Positions 34,695-44,458 of a stretch of DNA of 64,000 nt are shown here, in pieces. Both the position numbers and the translations under genes were made by a program. Position 1 is the first letter of the stretch, and each line of letters begins with the position of its first letter. The DNA comes from Pelagibius marinus (GTDB lineage: Bacteria > Pseudomonadota > Alphaproteobacteria > Kiloniellales > Kiloniellaceae). Where the stretch lies: assembly GCF_014925385.1 (NCBI RefSeq), contig NZ_JACSDK010000017.1, positions 62,001-126,000 on the forward strand, read 5' to 3'. The notes beneath the pieces were generated by a model, which saw only the letters and a list, made by a program, of their open reading frames with translations, searched no databases and was not told the DNA's origin.

Positions 34695-35528
34695 TCAAAG
34701 GGCGCGGACTTCCATCTGGATCGGGCCCTCGGCGCGCCCGTTGATAAACTGCTCGACGTAGGGATTGCCGGACACGTCGATCTGCGCGGTCGGGCCAACC
34801 CAGATGATTTTGCCCTTGTACAGCATGGCGATGCGGTCGGAGATACGCCGCGCGCTGGCCATGTCGTGGGTGATCGACAGGCCGGTGGCGCCCAACTGCT
34901 TCACGCAGTCCACGATCAGGCGGTCGATGACGTCGCCCATGATCGGGTCGAGGCCGGTGGTGGGCTCGTCGAAGAAGATAATCTCCGGCTCCGTGGCGAT
35001 GGCGCGGGCCAGGCCCACGCGCTTGCGCATGCCGCCGGAAAGCTCGGCCGGGGTCAATTGGCCGACGTCCTCGCCCAGGCCGACGGCGGCCAGCTTCTCG
35101 TAGGCGATGCCGCGGGCCCTGTCGCGCGCCATGCGCTGGCCCTGGACGAGGCCGAAGGCCACGTTCTCCCAGACCGTCAGGGAGTCGAAGAGGGCGGCGT
35201 TCTGGAACAGCATGCCGAACTTGCGGCGGATACGCTCCAGGTCGTCACCGTAGAGGCCGACGACTTCCTCGCCGTCGACCTTGATGGAGCCGGCTTCCGG
35301 GTGCAGCAGGCCCAGGATGCACTTCAGCAATACTGACTTGCCGCTGCCCGAGCCGCCGATGACCAGCATCGACTCGCCCTTTTGGATGTCCAGGTCGATG
35401 CCGTCGAGCACGACCTTGTCACCGAAGACCTTGGTCAGGCCGCGGATCTGGATCTTCGGCACCGCGCTATCGGCAGCCGGTGCGGTGGGCTGGCTCGCAG
35501 CGGCCGGGGCTTCGGGTGTGTGATTCAT
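34695..35528 (-). CDS. mlaF: Phospholipid-transport ABC ATPase MlaF
   Basis: 277 residues. ATPase of the Mla (Ttg2A) lipid-transport ABC system. Walker A GGSGSGKSVLLK, the Q loop FQNAALFDSLTVWENV (Mla type), signature LSGGMRKRVGLARA, Walker B IIFFDEPTTGLDP and the switch His in SITHDMASA are complete. The N-terminal 35 residues are Ala/Pro-rich. The ATG at 35528 overlaps the stop of mlaE (ATGA). No mlaD, mlaC or mlaB gene is adjacent, radA follows 45 bases downstream. Confidence 0.92.
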   Translation of the reverse strand: MNHTPEAPAAASQPTAPAADSAVPKIQIRGLTKVFGDKVVLDGIDLDIQKGESMLVIGGSGSGKSVLLKCILGLLHPEAGSIKVDGEEVVGLYGDDLERIRRKFGMLFQNAALFDSLTVWENVAFGLVQGQRMARDRARGIAYEKLAAVGLGEDVGQLTPAELSGGMRKRVGLARAIATEPEIIFFDEPTTGLDPIMGDVIDRLIVDCVKQLGATGLSITHDMASARRISDRIAMLYKGKIIWVGPTAQIDVSGNPYVEQFINGRAEGPIQMEVRAL

Positions 35529-36298
35529 CGGGCGAAGAACAGCTCGGTGATGAAGTAGTTGAAGCTGAGGATCAGGATCGAGGCGGAGACCACGGCATTG
35601 GTGGTGGCGGCGCCGACGCCCTGGGCGCCGCCGCGCGAGTTGTAGCCGTGGTAGCAACCCATGAGCGTCACCAGGAAGCCAAAGACCGCGGCCTTCACCA
35701 GGCCGGAGATGACGTCCTGGGCTTCGATGAAATCCCAGGTGTTCTGCAGGTAGGCCGCCGGGTTGAAGCCCAGCTTCTGGGTCGAGACGATGTAGCCGCC
35801 GAAGACGCCGATGATGTCGGCGATCAGCACCAGGATCGGCAGCATGGTCAGGCCGGCGATGAGGCGCGGGGCGATCAGGTACTTGAAGGGATTGGTTGCC
35901 AGGGTGTCGAGGGCGTCGATCTGCTCGGTCACCCGCATGGTGCCGATCTCGGCGGCCATGGAGGCGCCGACACGCCCGGCGACCATGAGGCCGGCCAACA
36001 CCGGCCCCAGCTCGCGGGTGATGGAAACCACCACCACGTTGGGGATCGCGCTCTCCGCCGAGAAGCGCGCGAAGCCGGTGTAGCTCTGCAGCGCCAGCAC
36101 CATGCCGGTGAAAATGGCGGTGAGGCCGACGACCGGCAGGGAGTAGTAGCCGATCTCGATCATCTGGCGCAGGACCAGGCGCGGATAGAAGGGCGGCCGC
36201 AGACAGTGTGACAGCGACATGATGGTGAAGAGCGAAAGCCGGCCGGTGGCTTCCAGGAAAACCAGAAAGGTGCGACCGATCGGCTGGAGAATCGGCAT
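35525..36298 (-). CDS. mlaE: MlaE family lipid ABC permease
   Basis: 257 residues with five to six transmembrane segments; the family hallmarks are IEIGYYSLPVVGLTAIFTGMVLALQ, the central RELGPVLAGLMVAGRVGASMAAEIGTM and the C-terminal VGAATTNAVVSASILIL. Forms the inner-membrane core that works with the MlaF ATPase and a periplasmic MCE protein (MlaD). It lies between alr and mlaF in an otherwise ribosomal/replication operon and is separated from alr by six bases. Confidence 0.93.
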   Translation of the reverse strand: MPILQPIGRTFLVFLEATGRLSLFTIMSLSHCLRPPFYPRLVLRQMIEIGYYSLPVVGLTAIFTGMVLALQSYTGFARFSAESAIPNVVVVSITRELGPVLAGLMVAGRVGASMAAEIGTMRVTEQIDALDTLATNPFKYLIAPRLIAGLTMLPILVLIADIIGVFGGYIVSTQKLGFNPAAYLQNTWDFIEAQDVISGLVKAAVFGFLVTLMGCYHGYNSRGGAQGVGAATTNAVVSASILILSFNYFITELFFAR

Positions 36299-36304
36299 TA
36301 ATGA

Positions 36305-37462
36305 CTAATCCAAGTAGACCCGGTGGTAGCGCGCTCCCAGGGAGGTCAGGATTTCGTAGCCGATCGTCCCGGCTTCGCGCGCCAGAGCATCGACGTCTTG
36401 TTCGCCGTTCAGCAACTCCGCCCAGAGACCGGGGCGGACCGCGTCCGGCGCTACTCCGGTCACATCCAGCGCAAGCAAATCCATGGAGACTCGTCCAACC
36501 ACAGGAACCTGATGACCGGCAACCCAGGCATGCCCGCGATTGGAAATCGACCGGAGATAGCCATCGGCGTAGCCGGCGGCAACGGTCGCGATTCGGGCCG
36601 GCCCCGTGGCGCGGTGCGTGGCACCATAGCCAACGCTCTGAGGAGCGTCAATCTGCCGGACTTGCAGGATTTTGGCCCGCAATTGCACCACGGGTTGCAC
36701 GGGGCTGGGGGCCTCCGGTGTGGGGTTCACGCCGTAGAGCGCCACCCCCGGGCGGCCCAGGTCGAAGTGGTAGTCGCGTCCCAGGAAGATCCCCGAGGAG
36801 TTGCAGAAGGAGACCGGCGCCCGGGGCAGGGCGGTGAGGGCCGCCTTCAGGGCGGCGAGCTGCTCGGCGTTCATCGGGTGGCCCGGCTCGTCGGCGCAGG
36901 CCAGGTGGCTGAGGATGCAGGTCGGCACCAGGCCGGCCAGGCGCTCCGGATCGCCGCGCAGCACCTCCACCTCGTCGGGCGGCAGGCCCAGGCGGCACAT
37001 GCCGCTGTCCAGGTGGACGGCGGCCGGCAGGGCGGTGCCGCGCGCCCGGCAGAAGGCGGTCCAGGCGTCGATCTCCCCCAGGGAGTTCAGCACCGGCAGG
37101 ATGTTGTGCTCGGCGTAGTCCGCCTCGGCCCCCGGCATAAGGCCGTTCAGCACGTAGAGCGCCACCGCCGGGTGGCAGCGGTCGAGCAGGGGGCGCAGCT
37201 CCAGGGCCTCGTCGAGCTGGGCGACGAAGATGCTGCGCGCCCCGGCCTTGACCAGCACCGGCGCCACGCGCTCGGCGCCCAGGCCGTAGCCGTCGGCCTT
37301 CACCACCGCCGCCAGCGCCTTCTCCAGGAAGGCGGATTTCAGGCGGCGGTAGTTCTCCGCGATGGCGGCCAGATCCACGGTCAGCACCCCGGCGGCGCGG
37401 GGCGAGACCTCGGACAGGGCGGTCTCCACCGTCACATCAGTAGTGGTCGGGAAGGTGGTCAT
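36305..37462 (-). CDS. alr: Alanine racemase
   Basis: PLP enzyme making D-alanine for peptidoglycan. 385 residues from ATG 37462: the PLP lysine is in AAVVKADGYGLG (about Lys55), the second catalytic Tyr in SVGYGATHRA (about 283), with the C-terminal beta domain ending GYEILTSLGARYHRVYL. ATG 37462 would overlap dnaB by 26 bases; a GTG at 37435, one base after the dnaB stop, is an equally good start that removes nine residues. No strong ribosome site decides. Confidence 0.94.
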   Translation of the reverse strand: MTTFPTTTDVTVETALSEVSPRAAGVLTVDLAAIAENYRRLKSAFLEKALAAVVKADGYGLGAERVAPVLVKAGARSIFVAQLDEALELRPLLDRCHPAVALYVLNGLMPGAEADYAEHNILPVLNSLGEIDAWTAFCRARGTALPAAVHLDSGMCRLGLPPDEVEVLRGDPERLAGLVPTCILSHLACADEPGHPMNAEQLAALKAALTALPRAPVSFCNSSGIFLGRDYHFDLGRPGVALYGVNPTPEAPSPVQPVVQLRAKILQVRQIDAPQSVGYGATHRATGPARIATVAAGYADGYLRSISNRGHAWVAGHQVPVVGRVSMDLLALDVTGVAPDAVRPGLWAELLNGEQDVDALAREAGTIGYEILTSLGARYHRVYLD

Positions 37463-38957
37463 CGGCGACCAGGTCGCTGAAGCGCGTGGTGTCGCCGTCG
37501 AAGGCGAACTCGCGCGAGCCGATCGGGCCGTGACGCTGCTTGGCGATGATGATCTCGGCCTTGCCGTAGGCGCGCTCGCAGCGTTCTTTCCAGCGCTCCA
37601 GGCGTTCGTGGAACTTGTTGTCGTCCTCGCCGTCGCGCTGGGTCGGTTCGGCGCGTTCGGCGTAGTACTGCTCGCGGTAGATGAACATGACCACGTCGGC
37701 GTCCTGCTCGATGGAGCCGGATTCGCGCAGGTCGGCGAGCTGGGGGCGTTTGTCCTCGCGCTGCTCGACGGCGCGCGATAGCTGCGACAGGGCGATAACC
37801 GGCACGTCCAGGTCCTTGGCCATGGCCTTCAGGCCGCGGGTGATCTCCGAGACCTCCTGCACGCGATTGTCGCTGCGCTTGCCCGCCGGCGGCTGCATGA
37901 GCTGCAGGTAGTCGACGACGATCATGCTGAGGCCGTGCTGGCGCTTCAGGCGCCGGGCGCGGGTGCGCACCTGGCTGACCGAGAGGGCCGGGGTGTCGTC
38001 GACGAAGAGCGGCAGTTCGAAGAGCTGGCGGCTGGCCTCGAAGATGGAATCGAACTCTTCGTCGCGGATGTCGCCGCGCCGCATGGAGTCCGAGCGCACG
38101 CCGGTACGCTCGGCGATGATGCGCGAGGCGAGCTGCTCGGCCGACATTTCCAGGGAGAAGAAGGCGACCGGCTGGCGCTGCTCGGTGGGGTTGCCTTCGG
38201 CGTCCCTTTCCGTGCGTGCTTCGGCGGCCACATTGAAGGCAATGTTGGTGGCCAGCGCCGTCTTGCCCATGGAGGGGCGCGCGGCGAGGATGATCAGGTC
38301 GGAGGGATGGAAGCCGCCGAGCAGCTTGTCGAGGTCGTTCAGCCCCGAGGCCACGCCCGCCAACCCGTCGCGCTTCATGGCCGCTTCGGCCATGTGCAGC
38401 GATTCCAGCACCGCCGACTTGAAGGGGGCGAGGCCGCCCTCGGTCTCGCCGATTTCCGCCAGCTTGTAGAGCTTGTCCTCGGCGACGGCGATCTGCTGGC
38501 TGGCGTCGATGTCCAGGTCGTAGTCGAAGGCGTCGTTGACCATGTCCTCGCCGAGGTCGATCAACTGCCGGCGCAGGTAGAGGTCGTGGATCGTCTTGCC
38601 GTAGTCCACGGCGTTGATGATGGTGACATAGCTCGACTGCAGCTGCGCCAGGTACTGGGCGCCGCCGACCTCGGTAAGGGCGCTTTCCTGTTCGAAGAGG
38701 TTCTTCAGCTGGATGGCGTTGGCGACCTGGCCGCGTTCGATCAGCTTGCCGCAGGCCTCGAAGATGCGGGCATGCACGCCGTCGGAGAAATGCTCGGGCC
38801 TGAGGAAGTCGGCGACCTTTTCATAGGCGGCGTTGTTGGCGAGGATGGCGCCCAGCAGAGCCTGCTCGGCTTCGTCATTGGCCGGCGGCAGGCGCAGGTG
38901 ATCCTCGCCCGTGAGCGGGTCGTGCAGGTGTGTCAGAGAGGGCTGTGTCGATTCCAT
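37437..38957 (-). CDS. dnaB: Replicative DNA helicase DnaB
   Basis: Hexameric 5'-3' helicase of the replisome. 506 residues: N-terminal DnaG-binding domain (ANDEAEQALLGAILANNAAYEKVADFLRPEHF), linker, then RecA-like domain with Walker A ARPSMGKTALA, Walker B MIVVDYLQLM, and an Arg finger region REQYYAERAEP (DnaB signature). ATG 38957 precedes ESTQPSLTHLHDPL; a 44-residue upstream extension was rejected because it lies in the rplI-dnaB gap and has no family sequence. No intein is present. Confidence 0.96.
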   Translation of the reverse strand: MESTQPSLTHLHDPLTGEDHLRLPPANDEAEQALLGAILANNAAYEKVADFLRPEHFSDGVHARIFEACGKLIERGQVANAIQLKNLFEQESALTEVGGAQYLAQLQSSYVTIINAVDYGKTIHDLYLRRQLIDLGEDMVNDAFDYDLDIDASQQIAVAEDKLYKLAEIGETEGGLAPFKSAVLESLHMAEAAMKRDGLAGVASGLNDLDKLLGGFHPSDLIILAARPSMGKTALATNIAFNVAAEARTERDAEGNPTEQRQPVAFFSLEMSAEQLASRIIAERTGVRSDSMRRGDIRDEEFDSIFEASRQLFELPLFVDDTPALSVSQVRTRARRLKRQHGLSMIVVDYLQLMQPPAGKRSDNRVQEVSEITRGLKAMAKDLDVPVIALSQLSRAVEQREDKRPQLADLRESGSIEQDADVVMFIYREQYYAERAEPTQRDGEDDNKFHERLERWKERCERAYGKAEIIIAKQRHGPIGSREFAFDGDTTRFSDLVADDHLPDHY

Positions 38958-39028
38958 GGCCGTAGCGAATTGCAGATGGCCGACCACAATAACAGAACGC
39001 CGCGACAGGCAAACAGTCGACGCTGAGT

Positions 39029-39829
39029 TCAAAGGTGTGGGTAGGTTGCAAAGCGGGGATAAGGACGTCGAGTGCGCGCTTGACAGCAAAGGGAAAAAGC
39101 AAAACGGCGGGTCCCCCCCCGGGGGGGCGCCGCTCTGGTCTCCGGCGGGGGGGTAGCGGGAGGGGGGCAGGCGTGCTTGGTCTCCTCGCTCTCCGAGTCG
39201 CTCGCCTCGTCGCCGGACGACTCGGGCGCCGCTTCCTCGCTGCTCTCGGCCTCGGCCTCCGGGGCCTCTTCCTGCGCGACGGCCTCGACCACCGCTTCGA
39301 TCTCCGCCTCGGCGGCCTCTTCGGCCTGGCGCAGGTCTTCGGCGGTCACGACGCGGCCGCTTTCCAGCTGCGTCTTGGCCTCTTCGTCCGAGCGCGCCAC
39401 GTTGGCAGTGATGGTCACGACGACCTCCGGGTGCAGCTGCACGCGAACCTTGTGCAGGCCCAGGGTCTTGATGACCGCGCCCAGATCGATCTGGCGGCGA
39501 GCCACGGTGACGCCGGCGGCGCTCACCGCCTCCGACACGTCGCGGCTGTTCACCGAACCGTAGAGCTGGCCGCTCTCGCCGGCCTGGCGGATCACGGTGA
39601 CGGTCAGGCCTTCCAGGTCCTTGGCCACGCGCTCCGCTTCCTCACGGCGCTTCAGGTTCTCGGCCTCGAGCTGAGTGCGCTCACGCTCGAACCGGGCGAG
39701 GTTGTCCTTGGTCGCCCGCAGGGCTTTCTTCTGCGGCAAGAGATAGTTGCGCGCAAAGCCCGGCTTGACCGACACGACGTCGCCCATCTGTCCGAGCTTT
39801 TCGATGCGCTCCATCAGGATCACTTCCAT
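39029..39829 (-). CDS. rplI: Large-subunit ribosomal protein bL9 with abnormal C-terminal tail
   Basis: 266 residues. Residues 1-150 are a normal bL9: [34 protein letters not shown], and the C-domain [13 protein letters not shown] with [13 protein letters not shown]. An acidic Ala/Glu tail follows, common in this class. From Cys221 the sequence changes to Pro/Arg/Cys-rich residues ([19 protein letters not shown]) that extend through a terminator-like hairpin and G/C homopolymer tracts to a stop at 39029. No stop occurs in any minus-strand frame in the last 150 bases, so a simple frameshift would not restore a normal end. This may be a sequencing artefact or a real read-through tail. Confidence 0.9.
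   Translation of the reverse strand: MEVILMERIEKLGQMGDVVSVKPGFARNYLLPQKKALRATKDNLARFERERTQLEAENLKRREEAERVAKDLEGLTVTVIRQAGESGQLYGSVNSRDVSEAVSAAGVTVARRQIDLGAVIKTLGLHKVRVQLHPEVVVTITANVARSDEEAKTQLESGRVVTAEDLRQAEEAAEAEIEAVVEAVAQEEAPEAEAESSEEAAPESSGDEASDSESEETKHACPPPATPPPETRAAPPRGGTRRFAFSLCCQARTRRPYPRFATYPHL
39091..39133 (-). terminator. GC-rich hairpin with T tract inside the rplI tail
   Basis: On the minus strand GCGGCG-CCCCCCC (39133-39121) faces GGGGGGGG-ACC-CGCCG (39120-39105), followed by TTTTGCTTTTTCCC. This is a good intrinsic-terminator layout for the end of the rpsF-rpsR-rplI transcript, yet it lies within the open rplI frame. Confidence 0.5.
39113..39167. repeat. Cluster of four G/C homopolymer runs
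   Basis: C8 (39113-39120), G7 (39121-39127), G7 (39147-39153) and G6 (39162-39167) lie within 55 bases, in the rplI 3' end. Runs of this length are prone to slippage in replication and to errors in sequencing. Confidence 0.85.
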
Positions 39830-39851
39830 GTCTGTTCTCCTGCTTCGCCGC

Positions 39852-40106
39852 TTATTTCACGACATAGGGCAGCAGGGCGAGGAAGCGCGCCCGCTTGATG
39901 GCGCGCGCCAGCTCACGCTGCTTCTTCGCGGACACCGCGGTGATGCGGCTGGGCACGATCTTGCCCCGCTCCGAGACGAAGCGCTGCAGCAGACGGGTGT
40001 CCTTGTAGTCGATCTTCGGCGCCTTGGGCCCGGAGAAGGGGCAGCTCTTGCGGCGGCGGAAGAACGGGCGACGGCCACCGCCGCCGCTGACGACTTGAAC
40101 GGTCAT
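39852..40106 (-). CDS. rpsR: Small-subunit ribosomal protein bS18
   Basis: 84 residues, normal length. [57 protein letters not shown] is the complete bS18 core. Forms a heterodimer with bS6 on the platform of the 30S subunit. Its ATG overlaps the rpsF stop (ATGA), and rplI follows 22 bases downstream. Confidence 0.97.
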   Translation of the reverse strand: MTVQVVSGGGGRRPFFRRRKSCPFSGPKAPKIDYKDTRLLQRFVSERGKIVPSRITAVSAKKQRELARAIKRARFLALLPYVVK

Positions 40107-40591
40107 TCTGCAGCTCCTTCACTGGCAGGGGCACTGGCGGGCGGCGCGGGGGCGCCGTCGTTGGCACGCGGCCGGCGCCGGGCGCGGGGACCATCGCCCC
40201 GGGGGCCGTCACCGCCCGAGCGGCGCCCGCCACGGCGGTCACCGCGGGGGCCGCGGTCATCACGGGTGTTGCGCTGCTGCATGACGATGGAGGGACCTTC
40301 CTCTAGCTCTTCGACGCGCACGGTCATGTAGCGGATCACGTCGTCGCTGAGACGCATGTTGCGCTCCACCTCGTGCACCGCCTCCGCCGGGGCGTCGATG
40401 CGCAGCATCTGGTAGTGGCCCTTGCGGTTCTTCTTGATGCGGTAGGCGAGGGTGCGCAGTCCCCAGTACTCGGAACTCGCGACACGGCCGCCATTGTCTT
40501 CGAGGATCTTGGTGTAGTCCGCGACCAGGCTCTCGACCTGGGACGCAGAGACGTCCTGGCGTGCGATCAGCACGCACTCATAGAATGCCAT
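40103..40591 (-). CDS. rpsF: Small-subunit ribosomal protein bS6
   Basis: 162 residues. The N-terminal 100 residues are the bS6 fold ([56 protein letters not shown]). A long C-terminal extension rich in Arg/Gly then Ala/Pro ([18 protein letters not shown]) is typical in length for alphaproteobacterial bS6. First gene of the operon; a promoter is visible 130-157 bases upstream, leaving a GC-rich leader. Confidence 0.97.
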   Translation of the reverse strand: MAFYECVLIARQDVSASQVESLVADYTKILEDNGGRVASSEYWGLRTLAYRIKKNRKGHYQMLRIDAPAEAVHEVERNMRLSDDVIRYMTVRVEELEEGPSIVMQQRNTRDDRGPRGDRRGGRRSGGDGPRGDGPRARRRPRANDGAPAPPASAPASEGAAE

Positions 40592-40720
40592 GGTTTACTC
40601 CCTCTGGCTGTTCATGGACCGGCGCTGGTCGAAGCTCAGCCGCCCGGCCCTAGCCGGCCCCGAAAGCGGGGTCCCGGCAAGGAGTGCTCCGCCGCCCGGA
40701 AAGGGCTGCGAAGCCGCGGG

Positions 40721-40748
40721 ACTATACACTTTATCCTCCTGCGCGCAA
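40721..40748 (-). promoter_or_regulatory. Sigma-70 promoter of the rpsF operon
   Basis: Minus strand: TTGCGC (40743-40748), 16 bases, TATAGT (40721-40726). The -10 matches the consensus at five of six positions. Predicted start near 40714 gives a leader of about 120 bases before rpsF. Confidence 0.6.
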
Positions 40749-40873
40749 GCGCCGAGGCGCCGGGCGCGCGGCGGCCGGAATCGGCGCCTTTCAGGCGGGC
40801 CCGGCAGGCCGCGGCGGCGGCGGCGTTTACCTTCGCAATCCGCTATTTTCCGCCATTTGCCCGCCGATCCGGC

Positions 40874-40901
40874 TTGACAGGCAGGACTGTGTGGCTATGT
40901 C
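40874..40901 (+). promoter_or_regulatory. Sigma-70 promoter of fabD
   Basis: Perfect TTGACA (40874-40879), 16 bases, TATGTC (40896-40901). Start predicted about 40 bases before the fabD ATG at 40950. Confidence 0.6.
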
Positions 40902-40949
40902 TGGGCGGCATTTCGTTCGCCATCCCCATTTCTCGCGGAGTTGCCATTC

Positions 40950-41891
40950 ATGAGCCTGGCGTTTGTGTTTCCGGGACAGGGGTCCCAGGCCGTCGGCATG
41001 GGCCAGGCCCTGGCCGCCGCCTTTCCGGTGGCCCGGCAGACCTTTGAAGAAGTCGACGACGCCCTGGGCCAGAGCCTCTCGCGGATCATGGCCGAGGGAC
41101 CGGAAGACGAGCTGCGGCTCACCGAGAACGCCCAGCCGGCCCTGATGGCGGCCAGCCTCGCCGTGGTGCGGGTGCTGGAGAGCGAGGGCAATCTGCGCCT
41201 CGCCGACAAGGCGGCCTATGTGGCCGGCCACTCCTTGGGAGAATATTCCGCTTTGGCGGCCGCCGGCAGCCTGCAACTGGCCGACGCCGCGCGCCTGCTG
41301 CGCCGCCGCGGCCAGGCCATGCAGCAGGCCGTGCCGGTGGGCGAGGGCGCCATGGCGGCTGTTCTGGGCCTCGACCTGGAGGCCGCGCAGGCGGTGGCCG
41401 AGGAAGCGGCCCAGGGTGAGGTCTGCCAGTCGGCCAACGACAACGCCCCCGGCCAGGTGGTGCTCAGCGGCCACACGGCCGCGGTGGAGCGGGCCATCGA
41501 GATCGCCAAGGAAAAGGGCGCCAAGCGGGCTATCCTGCTGCCGGTGAGCGCGCCCTTCCACTGCAGCCTCATGGCTCCCGCGGCCGAGGTGATGGCCGAG
41601 GCCCTGGCCGGCGTCACCCTGCAGATGCCCGCGGTGCCGCTGGTGGCCAACGTGACCGCCAGCCACCTGAGCGACCCGGAGGAGATCCGCCGCAAGCTGG
41701 TCGAGCAGGTCACCGGGATGGTGCGCTGGCGCGAGAGCGTGGCCTACATGGCCGGCCAGGGGGTTGAAAAGGTGGTGGAGCTGGGCGCCGGCAAGGTATT
41801 GAGCGGGCTCTCCAAGCGGATCGACCGCAGCCTGACGGCGCTGTCGGTCGAGACGCCGGAGGAAGTGGAGGCCGCCCTGGCGCAGCTCTAG
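40950..41891 (+). CDS. fabD: Malonyl-CoA:ACP transacylase
   Basis: Loads malonyl groups from CoA onto acyl carrier protein for type II fatty-acid synthesis. 313 residues: SLAFVFPGQGSQ at the start, the nucleophile Ser95 in GHSLGEYSA, and the catalytic His in APFHCSLM. The ATG at 40950 has GGAG nine bases before it. First gene of fabD-fabG-acpP-fabF. Confidence 0.96.
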   Translation: MSLAFVFPGQGSQAVGMGQALAAAFPVARQTFEEVDDALGQSLSRIMAEGPEDELRLTENAQPALMAASLAVVRVLESEGNLRLADKAAYVAGHSLGEYSALAAAGSLQLADAARLLRRRGQAMQQAVPVGEGAMAAVLGLDLEAAQAVAEEAAQGEVCQSANDNAPGQVVLSGHTAAVERAIEIAKEKGAKRAILLPVSAPFHCSLMAPAAEVMAEALAGVTLQMPAVPLVANVTASHLSDPEEIRRKLVEQVTGMVRWRESVAYMAGQGVEKVVELGAGKVLSGLSKRIDRSLTALSVETPEEVEAALAQL

Positions 41892-41963
41892 CCGCAGGGC
41901 CCCTGCGAAGTCCCTAAAAGGTCTAGGGGCAGGTTCAAGTTTTATCGTCGTGGAGACGTCTTG

Positions 41964-42701
41964 ATGTTTGATTTGACTGGAAAGATCGCCCTGGTGACCG
42001 GCGCCTCGGGCGGCATCGGCGGGGCCATCGCGCGGCGCCTGCACGGGCAGGGCGCGACGGTGGTGCTGAGCGGCACCCGGGCCGAGGCCCTGGAGGCGCT
42101 GGCCGGCGAACTGGGCGAACGCACGCAGGTCATGACCTGCAACCTGGGCGATCCCGCCGCGACCGAGGCGCTGGTTGGACAGGTCGAGGCCGAGGCCGGC
42201 CAACTCGACATTCTGATCAACAACGCCGGCCTGACCCGCGACGGCTTGGCCATGCGCATGAAGGACGAGGACTGGCAGCAGGTTCTGGACGTGAACCTGA
42301 CCGCCGCCTTCCGCCTCACGCGTGCCAGCCTGAAGGGCATGATGAAGCGGCGCTGGGGCCGCATCATCGGCATCAGCTCCATCGTCGGGGTGACCGGGAA
42401 TCCGGGCCAGGCGAACTACGCGGCCTCCAAGGCGGGCCTGATCGGCATGACCAAGTCGCTGGCCCAGGAAGTGGCGAGTCGCGGCATCACGGTGAACTGC
42501 GTGGCGCCGGGCATGATCGAAACCGCCATGACCGACGCCCTGAACGATCAGCAGCGCGAGCGCATCCTCACGGCAATCCCCATGCAACGTCTTGGGAAAT
42601 CTGAGGAAATCGCATCGGGCGTGGTTTATCTGGCGAGCGAGGAAGCCGCCTACGTGACCGGCCAAACCTTGCATGTAAATGGCGGAATGGCCATGATATG
42701 A
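41964..42701 (+). CDS. fabG: 3-oxoacyl-ACP reductase
   Basis: NADPH-dependent reduction of 3-oxoacyl-ACP in each elongation round. 245 residues: cofactor loop TGASGGIGG, NNAG in LINNAGLTRD, Ser in IISSIVGVTGNPGQ (ISSIVG), and YAASKAG with the Tyr/Lys pair; C-terminal VTGQTLHVNGGMAMI is the FabG ending. The ATG at 41964 follows GGAG-like GTGGAGACG. Context with fabD, acpP and fabF makes it FabG rather than a general SDR. Confidence 0.96.
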   Translation: MFDLTGKIALVTGASGGIGGAIARRLHGQGATVVLSGTRAEALEALAGELGERTQVMTCNLGDPAATEALVGQVEAEAGQLDILINNAGLTRDGLAMRMKDEDWQQVLDVNLTAAFRLTRASLKGMMKRRWGRIIGISSIVGVTGNPGQANYAASKAGLIGMTKSLAQEVASRGITVNCVAPGMIETAMTDALNDQQRERILTAIPMQRLGKSEEIASGVVYLASEEAAYVTGQTLHVNGGMAMI

Positions 42702-42743
42702 GCCCTCCTGGGGGACACACTCGAAACAGGCGTCTGTAGGGCG

Positions 42744-42771
42744 TTGGCAAACCTTCAAGAACTGTGATAAG
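42744..42771 (+). promoter_or_regulatory. Candidate sigma-70 promoter of acpP
   Basis: TTGGCA (42744-42749), 16 bases, GATAAG (42766-42771), followed by a leader of about 90 bases. ACP is made in large excess, so its own promoter is expected. The -10 match is moderate. Confidence 0.45.
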
Positions 42772-42865
42772 AGGCGGCGCCTTGCGCAGATGCGAGGACG
42801 CCATTCATTTTGACGGTACCCGCTTCCCGCCAAGAAGCGTCTTAAGAACCTGAGGGCTAATTCTT

Positions 42866-43102
42866 ATGAGCAACGACATCGCCGAGCGCGTGAAGAAGAT
42901 CGTCGTCGAGCATCTGGGCGTCGATGATGCAAAGGTAACCGAGACAGCTAGTTTCATCGACGATCTGGGCGCCGACAGCCTGGATACGGTGGAACTGGTG
43001 ATGGCTTTCGAAGAAGAGTTCGGTTGCGAGATTCCCGACGACGCGGCGGAGAAGATCGTCACCGTCAAGGACGCGATCGACTTTATTCAGGAACACTCCT
43101 GA
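42866..43102 (+). CDS. acpP: Acyl carrier protein
   Basis: 78-residue acidic carrier of growing acyl chains. The phosphopantetheine site is Ser38 in [18 protein letters not shown]; the rest ([33 protein letters not shown]) is standard. GAGGG precedes the ATG. Located between fabG and fabF as usual. Confidence 0.98.
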   Translation: MSNDIAERVKKIVVEHLGVDDAKVTETASFIDDLGADSLDTVELVMAFEEEFGCEIPDDAAEKIVTVKDAIDFIQEHS

Positions 43103-43180
43103 CCGTCGGCGAAGGCGACAGCGGCGCTCAGGCGCGGGCTGTCGCTCAACCGTTTCGCCGCACATAAGGTCGCTTGCAGT

Positions 43181-44446
<1,266 letters not shown>

Positions 44447-44458
44447 CGGCCTCCCGTG

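Larger units (their letters stand above)
40592..40949. other. 358-base divergent regulatory region rpsF/fabD
   Basis: No gene. On the minus strand it holds the rpsF promoter and a roughly 120-base leader with GC-rich hairpins (for example CCCCG-CTTT-CGGGG at 40659-40672). On the plus strand it holds the fabD promoter. The leader is a candidate site for S6:S18 feedback, known in other bacteria, but the motif is not proven here. Confidence 0.5.

Noticed and set aside
40827-42833. 668-codon antisense frame over fabD and fabG
   Set aside because: Shadow of two certain genes; no domain signs.
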